Assembly (NCBI GenBank): GCA_022758925.1
Contig: JAEMQF010000269.1
Span: forward strand, 1 to 45,456
Origin: Burkholderiales bacterium
Lineage (GTDB): Bacteria > Pseudomonadota > Gammaproteobacteria > Burkholderiales > Burkholderiaceae_C
Reading direction: 5' to 3'
Length of the DNA stretch: 45,456 bases
Shown: piece by piece, positions 38,783 to 45,456 of the stretch
Layout: each line of letters starts with the position of its first letter
Position numbering within the stretch: position 1 is the stretch's first letter
Program-made: the position numbers and the translations under genes
The notes under the pieces: generated by a model
Told to the model about the DNA's origin: nothing
Seen by the model: only the letters and a program-made list of their open reading frames with translations
The model's database searches: none

Positions 38783-40761
38783 TTCGCCAACCCCTCCAAC
38801 ATCTTCTCTGCCTCCTTCTCCAGCCGCCAGAACTCCGCGAGCAATTCCTTCGCAGGCCTGGGCGGCTGGTAGCGGTAGAAGTATTTGTTCGGCAGGATTT
38901 CGTAGCCGAGTTGCGGGCCGTCTTCCCAGCGGATGATCGGCTTGCCGATTTCCCGTTTCAGGAAGGCAGCGATGTCCTCGCCATGCAGAATGTATTCGTC
39001 GTCCTGCACATAGTGCCGGTGCGTCCATTCCACGGACACGATTTCAGGCTTGTCCCCAAGCGCCGCCTTGAGCGTCTTCGCGGCGCTGTCCGTCGGCTTC
39101 AGGGCGAACGCCACAGTCTTCTCTTCCTTGTCCAGTTTCACGCGCACGCGGAAGTTGAGATCGCTGTCGTGGAACGCCTGCTCCTTGGCGAGGTTGGCGG
39201 CGGTGAACGCTTTCTCATAGGCCCCGGTAACGGTTGCCGGCTGGTCGTGCTCGTCGGTCTGCCAGAACACCACCTTGACTTTGTGGAACGCGAAGTCCTT
39301 CTCGCGGAAGAGCTTCACGTGCTCATCGTCGAAGCCAGGTACCCAGCCCTTCTGGTAGCGCTCTTCGATCCATTGCCGGTGCGCGTCGGTCATGCGGTTG
39401 CGTTTGTTGCCGAAGGCCTTGGGCTCTTTCTCGAACTGCTGGCGCGCATCGATCAGCATCACACGCCCGCGATGCGCAGCGGGCTTGTCGTTCCGCAGCA
39501 GCCAGATGTAGGTGAAGATGCCGGTGTTGTAGAAGAGCTGATCGGGCAGCATGACGATGGCGTCGAGCCAGTCGCTTTCCAGAATCCAGCGGCGGATTTC
39601 GCTTTCGCCTGAGCCGCAGTCGCCGTTCGAGAGCGGCGAGCCGTTGAAGATGATGGCGATGCAGCTGCCGCCCTTCTCTGGCGCCTGCATCTTGCCCAGC
39701 ATGGTTTGCAGGAACAGCAGCGCGCCGTCGTTCACGCGCGGCATGCCGGCTCGGTAGCGGGTGGTCTCCAGTTTCCGGGCTTCCGTTTCGTAGCCGTCCT
39801 TGCCACCCCAAGTGACGCCAAAGGGCGGATTGCTCAGCATGAAGTCGAAGCGGAACTTGGTTTCGGGAAGCTGGTCGCCTGGCTCCTTGCCGTGCGCCTC
39901 GTGCGGGATGAGCGAGTTGCCGAGGAAGACCTTGGCCTGCTGGTCGTTCTTGATGAGCAGGTCGGCCTGACAGATGGCGTAGTTCGTCGGCGAAAGTTCC
40001 TGCCCGTGAACGGTGACGAACTTCTCGACGTTGTCTCGCTGTGCGGGATTGGCGGCCCGGTCCAGCAGGTGTTCCTTCGCCACGGACAACATGCCGCCGG
40101 TGCCGCAGGCGGGGTCGTAGATGGAGACGTGGCGGTCGGGGATCGGGATCTCCAACAGTTCGACCATGAGCCGGATGACCTCGCGTAGGGTGAAGTGCTC
40201 GCCGGCCTCCTCGCCGCTTTGTTCCGAGAATCGCCGCAGCAGCTCCTCGTAGATGTAGCCCATCTCCAGGCCGGAAAGCTGGTTCGGGCCAAGTTCCAGT
40301 TCCTTGTACTGATTCAGGATCGGGGCGAGCCGGTTGTTCTTCACCATCGTGCCGATGGTGGCGCGGTAATTGAAGTGCTCGATGATGTCGTCGACGTTCT
40401 TCGAGAAGCCGTTGATGTAGGCGCGGAAGTTCGCCTCCAGCAGCGTGTGATCTTCCTCATAGACTCTGCGCAGCGTCCATTTGGTGTTGTTCGAGAACGG
40501 CGACTGCTGGGGATTCAGTTCGAGTTCCTTGACCAGCTTGGCAAGTTCCTTCTCGGTTAGCTTGGGCCGCTTGGCCAGCACCTCGGCGCTCTTGGCTTCG
40601 CGCCAGGCCAGCAACACGCATTCGAGCCGCCGGATGACGATGATCGGCAGGATGACGCTCTGGTATTCGTAGGCCTTGAACTTGCCGCGCAGGCGTTCGG
40701 CAGACTTCCAGATGTCGCCTGCAAGGTTGTCGAGCTTCGGCTTGTTGAGCGAGAGAGCCAC
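38779..40761 (-). CDS. hsdM: Type I restriction-modification DNA methyltransferase subunit
   Basis: VSIYDPACGTGGMLSVAKEHLL, FDFMLSNPPFGVTWGG; GTG start VALSLNKPKLDNLAGDIWKSAERLRGKFK preferred, with AGGA upstream. Confidence 0.93.
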   Translation of the reverse strand: MALSLNKPKLDNLAGDIWKSAERLRGKFKAYEYQSVILPIIVIRRLECVLLAWREAKSAEVLAKRPKLTEKELAKLVKELELNPQQSPFSNNTKWTLRRVYEEDHTLLEANFRAYINGFSKNVDDIIEHFNYRATIGTMVKNNRLAPILNQYKELELGPNQLSGLEMGYIYEELLRRFSEQSGEEAGEHFTLREVIRLMVELLEIPIPDRHVSIYDPACGTGGMLSVAKEHLLDRAANPAQRDNVEKFVTVHGQELSPTNYAICQADLLIKNDQQAKVFLGNSLIPHEAHGKEPGDQLPETKFRFDFMLSNPPFGVTWGGKDGYETEARKLETTRYRAGMPRVNDGALLFLQTMLGKMQAPEKGGSCIAIIFNGSPLSNGDCGSGESEIRRWILESDWLDAIVMLPDQLFYNTGIFTYIWLLRNDKPAAHRGRVMLIDARQQFEKEPKAFGNKRNRMTDAHRQWIEERYQKGWVPGFDDEHVKLFREKDFAFHKVKVVFWQTDEHDQPATVTGAYEKAFTAANLAKEQAFHDSDLNFRVRVKLDKEEKTVAFALKPTDSAAKTLKAALGDKPEIVSVEWTHRHYVQDDEYILHGEDIAAFLKREIGKPIIRWEDGPQLGYEILPNKYFYRYQPPRPAKELLAEFWRLEKEAEKMLEGLAK

Positions 40762-40787
40762 TGGGAAGTCCTGCCTATCGTTGAAGT

Positions 40788-41086
40788 TCAAACCCGCACG
40801 AGTCTTGCCCTCGGCACGGCAAGTGTCGCTGCGCGGTACTCGAAGCTAATGACGAGATTCTTGCCCTGCACCGCGTCCAATTCGGCGATCAAGTTGCGCC
40901 GCGGTCCGTCGAGAGCCAGGACGCACATGCGATCATTGCCCTCGGCGGTCTTGTTGATAGACCGCGACAGGTCGGAGCTCTCAGCCTGCAGGCCACCACG
41001 TGCAGCAAGCGCCGCGGCTCCGCCAAGCGGGCGGCGAGTACGGCGGCTTGGTCGCGTTGAAAGGAAGGGATGGGCGATGCCCTCAT
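40788..41086 (-). pseudogene. Possible coding remnant upstream of hsdM
   Basis: Open frame QAESSDLSRSINKTAEGNDRMCVLALDGPRRNLIAELDAVQGKNLVISFEYRAATLAVPRARLVRV* has protein-like composition but no clear start or recognised family; upstream boundary approximate. Confidence 0.3.
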
Positions 41087-41379
41087 CGGTGAGCCATTTT
41101 ACTCAGCACGATAAGCAGGGAAAAACCGACTCGCGGTGCCGACTCGCGGATCGTGAACCGGCTCGCCCTCTCGGCCCGCGCTCACCGTCGCCGCTCCTGC
41201 CTCTCCTGCCGCCCCAGTCGCTCCAGCGCCATCGATCCGGTCAGCCTGCGCTCGGCCGGCGATCGGCCATCAGTTGCCCTCGAACATGAACTTCTGCCTG
41301 TCCGCAAATGAGTGACGCGCGCGCTCGAAGTCCTGCTTCTGCAAGCAGATCGTTTGCACGGGTGGCTGTTGCCAACCGA

Positions 41380-42126
41380 TCACCCCGCCATCGTCAACCC
41401 GCCACTCACGCTGAGCACCTGCCCGGTGATGTAGCTCGCCTGGCTGCTGGCGAAGAACACCACCGCCTCCGCCACCTCGGAAGGCTTGGCGAAACGGCGC
41501 ATCGGAATCGCCTTCTTGAATGCATCGAGAATCTTTTCAGGCACGGCAAACAGCAGCGGCGTTTCGGTCGGTCCCGGGCAGACGCAGTTGACGTTGATGC
41601 CGTGGCGCGCGGTCTCGCGTGCGAGCGATTTGGTGAACGCGATCAGCCCGCCCTTCGCGGCCGCGTAGACGGTCTCGCCGAGGCTGCCGACGCGCCCGGC
41701 GTCGCTGGCGATGTTGACGATGCTGCCGCTGCCGCGCTCCATCATCGGCGGCAGCAACTCCTTCACGAGTTGCATCGGCCCGACGAGGTTGAGCGCGATC
41801 AGCTTCGCCCACAGCTGCGGCGTGCCTTCCCAAAAGGGCTTGTTCTGCCCCCAGCCCGCCGCGTTGACCAGGATGTCGACGGCGCCGACCTGCGCCGCAC
41901 AGGCTTGCGCGAAGGCGGCAATTGACGCTGCATCGGTCAGATCCACGCCGAGGAAGACGGCGCGCCAGTTCTGTTCGCGCAGCTCCGCGGCAGCCGCCTC
42001 GCCCTTGTCGCGGTCGATGTCGGCGATCACGACGCTGGCGCCGGCTTGCGAGAGCAGCTGCGCTGTGGCGCGGCCGATTCCCGATGCGGCGCCGGTGACG
42101 ACGGCGATTCTGTGATTCATGTTCAT
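41380..42126 (-). CDS. SDR family oxidoreductase (BadH / 3-hydroxyacyl-CoA dehydrogenase-like)
   Basis: VVTGAASGIGRATAQLL, DILVNAAGWG, ETVYAAAKGGLIAFTKSLARE, GINVNCVCPGPTETPLL. Confidence 0.9.
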   Translation of the reverse strand: MNMNHRIAVVTGAASGIGRATAQLLSQAGASVVIADIDRDKGEAAAAELREQNWRAVFLGVDLTDAASIAAFAQACAAQVGAVDILVNAAGWGQNKPFWEGTPQLWAKLIALNLVGPMQLVKELLPPMMERGSGSIVNIASDAGRVGSLGETVYAAAKGGLIAFTKSLARETARHGINVNCVCPGPTETPLLFAVPEKILDAFKKAIPMRRFAKPSEVAEAVVFFASSQASYITGQVLSVSGGLTMAG

Positions 42127-42914
42127 GCAACTTCCTTTCGCGTGCGCGATCCGCTGCGGGCCAGGAACGCCGACACCCTGAGGCGCGTCTCGGGGTGGTC
42201 GTAGAGCTTTCGGGTTTCGGCAATCTCGTCGGCATAGCCGTCGCGCTGCGGGTCGCTCTGCGCGGCGATGCAGCGTTTGTTCGCGGCCAGCGCGGCCTTT
42301 GGCAGCGTCGCGAGCCGCGCCGCGAGTTCGCGCGACGACGCCGCCAGCTGTTCGCGCGGCAGCGCCCACTGCACGATGCCGAGCTGCAGCGCCTGCTCGC
42401 CGCTGATGACTTCCGCGCCGAGGATCAAGCGTTTCGCCACACCCGGCCCGCACAGCCGCGTCAGGCGCTGCGTGCCGCCGGCGCCGGGCAACAACCCCAG
42501 TCCCGCTTCGGGCAGGCCGAGCTGCGCGTCCAGCGCCGCGGCGCGAAAGTCGCACGCGAGCGCGAGTTCGAGCCCGCCGCCCAGCGCCGCGCCACCGATC
42601 TCGGCCAGCGTGGCGAGCGGTGCCGCCTCGAGGCGCTGGTACAGGCGCTGCATGTGGCGCACGACCTCGGTCATCGCGTCCGGCCCATGCGCCGTGGCGA
42701 AGCAGTCGCGGATGAGCGCGAGGTCGGCGCCGGCAGAGAAGACGCGCTGCTCGCTGCGGATGTGCAACACCGACACGCCGTCGTCGGCCACCGCGCTGTC
42801 GAGCACCGCGTGCAGTTGCACGATGAGTTCGTCGTCGAGCGCGTTCACCGGCGGGCGCGACAGCGTCGCCACGAGGACGCGGCCGCAATGTTGGGTGTGC
42901 ACCAGGGTCGGCAT
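42123..42914 (-). CDS. Enoyl-CoA hydratase/isomerase family protein
   Basis: VFSAGADLALIRD, AEIGGAALGGGLELALACDFRAAALDAQLGLPEAGLGLLPGAGGTQRL. Confidence 0.9.
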   Translation of the reverse strand: MPTLVHTQHCGRVLVATLSRPPVNALDDELIVQLHAVLDSAVADDGVSVLHIRSEQRVFSAGADLALIRDCFATAHGPDAMTEVVRHMQRLYQRLEAAPLATLAEIGGAALGGGLELALACDFRAAALDAQLGLPEAGLGLLPGAGGTQRLTRLCGPGVAKRLILGAEVISGEQALQLGIVQWALPREQLAASSRELAARLATLPKAALAANKRCIAAQSDPQRDGYADEIAETRKLYDHPETRLRVSAFLARSGSRTRKEVA

Positions 42915-42918
42915 CCGA

Positions 42919-45219
42919 TCAACCCAGCGTCGCGTGCAATTCCTGTAGCTTGCGGCGCTGCAGCTTGCCGGTGGGCCCGCGCGGCAGCGCGGCAATCGAG
43001 TGCAGCCAACGCGGCCGTTGGTGGTGTGGCAGGTTCTGCGCGAATTCGCGCAATGCGGTGCCGGCGCCGGCGGCCGCGGTGGCGTCGCCGGTGACGTAAA
43101 AAAGCGCCACCGCGTCGACACCGTCGGCATCGGGAACGCAGACGGCCGCGGCTTCAACGATTGCCGCAGATGCCGATGCGAGTTGCTCTTCGAGTTCGAT
43201 CAGGTTGACCCAGCGCCCGCCGATCTTCACCAGCGAATCCTCGCGACCCGCGAAACGCCAGCCGCCTGGGGTGCCAGCCCCAGGGCTCAGCGCGCCGAGC
43301 CCGCCCGAAAGCGCAGGCGTGGCACCCACTTCGCCGGCGCTCGCGGGCGTGGCCTGCGCGTCGCCGGCGCTCGTGCGCAAGCCGACCTGGGGCGGCACGG
43401 CGCCGACTCTCGGCATGCGCGAGAACAAATCGGCCGGGCAGAACGCACCGTCGCGGAAGGTCTCGGCCTGCGCCAGGGGCCGGTCGAGGTAACCCAGCGC
43501 GAGCGTCGGCGCGCGGATGCGCAGCCGCGTCGGCGCGTTCACGTCGGCCTGCGCCAGCGGCTCGATCTCGACACCCGGTGTGGGCCTGAAGCCCTGCCCG
43601 TCGCCGCGGTCCAGCATCACCAGAACCTGCGTCTCGGAAGCGCCGTAGCCGTCGATGATCGTCAGTCCCGTCTGCTCGCGCCAGGCGTCGCGCAGGCTCG
43701 GCGGCAAGGCCTCGCCGGCCGACACGCACAGCCGCACGCCGGCGCTCGCAATGCGCGGGGCCAGCCCTTCACGCAACAGGTTGCGGTACAGCGTCGGCAC
43801 GCTGAACAGCACCGTCGCGCGCTGCTCCTGAACCGTCGCTGCCACGCTCTGCGCCGTCGGCCACTGCGGATCGAGCAGCACGCTGGCACCGAGCTTCAGG
43901 CCGGCGAACAGGCTGTTCGCCAGCGGGTAGGAAAAGAACAGCTTCGAGCTCGCGAAGAGGCGGTCGTCGGCGCGCACGCCGAGTGCCTCGCGAGACACCT
44001 GTTCGACGCAGCGCGCGCTGCGGTGCGCATGCACCACCGCCTTCGGTTTGCCCGAGGTTCCCGACGAATGGCACCAGAACGCCGGTGCCTCCGGGTGCAT
44101 CGGTTCGGGCCCGAGCGGAAGCGCTCGCGCCACGGCGCGCCGCCAGTCTTCGAGCAGCACGACGCGTTCGCTCCAGGGCGCGGGCGTGTCGTCGCGCGAC
44201 TCGGCGAGGATCGCGTGAAAACCGGCTTCGTCGAGGATGTAGGACCACTCGGCCTGCGCAATTCGCGGATTCACCGCGACCGCGACGCCGCCGGCCCAGA
44301 TCGTCCCCAGGAAAGCGCTGACCCAGTCGTAGCCGTCGGGCAGCCTGATCGCGACGCGTTCGCCGAGCGCGACTCCGCGCGCACGCAACACCGATGCCGC
44401 ACGCGCCACGCCTTCGTGCAGCGCGCCATAGCTGGTGCTCTGCGCGCCGCAGCGCAGCGCGGTGCGCTGCGGGTCCTGATGCGCGAGCAGCACCGCTGCG
44501 GCATTCATCAAACGAACCGGGGTCAGCGTGCGCGGTGTCTCGGGCCGCAGCAGATCGGCGCGCGACACGCCCAGCTTGCCGACGCGCCAGCGTGCGTACT
44601 CGGCGCTCAGCTGTTGCGCGTGCCCGATCTCCTCGGCAGCGAGTTCACGGTACAGCCGCTGCTCGCTCGACCCGGTCCCGGCCTGCGCCGAGCGCTCGGC
44701 AAAGAAATCGGCCGCACGCTGCTCCATCTCGATCGCGATCCGAAACAGGCTCTCCGGGTCTTGCGGCCGGTTCGGCACGGTGCCGAAGATCGCCGCCAAT
44801 TCGGCCTTGAAACCCGGCTCGGGCACCGGCACATCGACGTGGTAGCGGCGCGCCAGGGTTTCCATGTGTTCGCCCTCCATCAGCGCGAAGCGGCTGAAGA
44901 GATCGCGCAGCGCCGAGTCGTCGCTTTCAGCCGCGGCACGCTGGTAGAAAGCGCGCCCGCCGAGCTCGATTTCGAACGCCTTGCGGATCGCCTGGAGCGC
45001 GCTGGCGTGGTCGATGCGGCTCGCCTGCGGCAGCACGAGCTCGCCGCCACAACCCGGGCAGCGGCCATAGGCAAACGCAAATCCCTCGCTGACCTTGGCG
45101 CACTGTGTGCAGCGCCATTGCCGGCTCGCACTGGCGCAGCAGACGCTGCCTTCTTCGGCGTCGGCGGCGAGCGGGCGTTGGCAGTTCGGGCACAGCTTCA
45201 TGTTGACCTGCGTGCTCAT
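42919..45219 (-). CDS. Zn-ribbon + rubrerythrin-like diiron domain fused to an acyl-CoA (benzoate-CoA-like) ligase
   Basis: CPNC/CTQC/CPGC ribbons; EIELGGRAFYQ, EGEHMETL, EMEQRAADF, EEIGHAQQL; then AMP-binding WCHSSGTSGKPKAVVHAH, GYGASETQVL, GREDSLVKIGGRWVN, PTGKLQRR. Confidence 0.88.
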   Translation of the reverse strand: MSTQVNMKLCPNCQRPLAADAEEGSVCCASASRQWRCTQCAKVSEGFAFAYGRCPGCGGELVLPQASRIDHASALQAIRKAFEIELGGRAFYQRAAAESDDSALRDLFSRFALMEGEHMETLARRYHVDVPVPEPGFKAELAAIFGTVPNRPQDPESLFRIAIEMEQRAADFFAERSAQAGTGSSEQRLYRELAAEEIGHAQQLSAEYARWRVGKLGVSRADLLRPETPRTLTPVRLMNAAAVLLAHQDPQRTALRCGAQSTSYGALHEGVARAASVLRARGVALGERVAIRLPDGYDWVSAFLGTIWAGGVAVAVNPRIAQAEWSYILDEAGFHAILAESRDDTPAPWSERVVLLEDWRRAVARALPLGPEPMHPEAPAFWCHSSGTSGKPKAVVHAHRSARCVEQVSREALGVRADDRLFASSKLFFSYPLANSLFAGLKLGASVLLDPQWPTAQSVAATVQEQRATVLFSVPTLYRNLLREGLAPRIASAGVRLCVSAGEALPPSLRDAWREQTGLTIIDGYGASETQVLVMLDRGDGQGFRPTPGVEIEPLAQADVNAPTRLRIRAPTLALGYLDRPLAQAETFRDGAFCPADLFSRMPRVGAVPPQVGLRTSAGDAQATPASAGEVGATPALSGGLGALSPGAGTPGGWRFAGREDSLVKIGGRWVNLIELEEQLASASAAIVEAAAVCVPDADGVDAVALFYVTGDATAAAGAGTALREFAQNLPHHQRPRWLHSIAALPRGPTGKLQRRKLQELHATLG

Positions 45220-45456
45220 TGCGTAACCTCCGTGCTTCGCACTGCGGTGCGAGCCCCCTTCGGAACGGCCGGGCGGGGGCTCATTGGGTAACCTCCGTGC
45301 TTCGCACTGCGGTGCGAGCCCCCTTCGGAACGGCCGGGCGGGGGCTCATTGCGTAACCTCCGTGCTTCGCACTGCGGTGCGAGCCCCCTTCGGAACGGCC
45401 GGGCGGGGGCTCATTGGGTAACCTCCGTGCTTCGCACTGCGGTGCGAGCCCCCTTC
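45216..45456 (-). repeat. Tandem array of the 65-bp stop-start coupling repeat (3 full units plus partial, runs off window)
   Basis: ATG (minus strand) at 45219, 45284, 45349, 45414, spaced exactly 65 bp; each unit encodes MSPRPAVPKGARTAVRSTEVTQ* with TGA overlapping the next ATG. Confidence 0.95.

Noticed and set aside
43000-45291. 763-aa plus-strand ORF opposite the rubrerythrin-CoA ligase fusion
   Set aside because: Shadow ORF extending into the repeat; no motifs
45216-45456. CRISPR or intrinsic-terminator interpretation of the 65-bp repeats
   Set aside because: No spacers, and no T-tract after the hairpins in either orientation

Overview
GC-rich (betaproteobacterial / Burkholderiales-like) chromosomal window with dense, mostly ordinary coding. 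Left part: acyl-CoA synthetase, GNAT, M1 peptidase, alpha/beta hydrolase, prfB with its in-frame UGA frameshift, HAD phosphatase, pepN, PFK, tRNA-Thr(CGT), VanZ-like, SRAP, AP2-like protein, fadD-like ligase, a solo GroEL paralogue, an orphan PolX-type HhH protein, a Mg2+ P-type ATPase, DUF302, hemerythrin and a branched-chain-type 2-oxoacid dehydrogenase E1a/E1b/E2. Middle (27.3-32.4 kb): a nitrosative-stress-like cluster (DUF2249, polytopic membrane proteins, hemerythrin, tandem GNAT, DUF59) with two tandem-repeat arrays next to start codons. Right (32.6-40.8 kb): a type I R-M operon with embedded PIN/antitoxin, an N-terminal-only DUF1016 gene, radC, and hsdR interrupted by one in-frame amber codon. 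Right edge: a rubrerythrin/Zn-ribbon + acyl-CoA ligase fusion with an enoyl-CoA hydratase and an SDR. The most unusual signal is a ~65-bp structured repeat, read on the minus strand. It carries its own start codon, two hairpins, a GGAGG Shine-Dalgarno and a stop codon that overlaps the start codon of the next gene (ATGA/GTGA). It occurs at 28958-29026 (single), 45216-45456 (tandem, running off the window) and 33246-33323 (divergent copy with compensatory stem changes). It looks like a modular stop-start translational-coupling cassette encoding a 22-aa peptide (MSPRPAVPKGARTAVRSTEVTQ). All calls are from reading the sequence; no database search was run.
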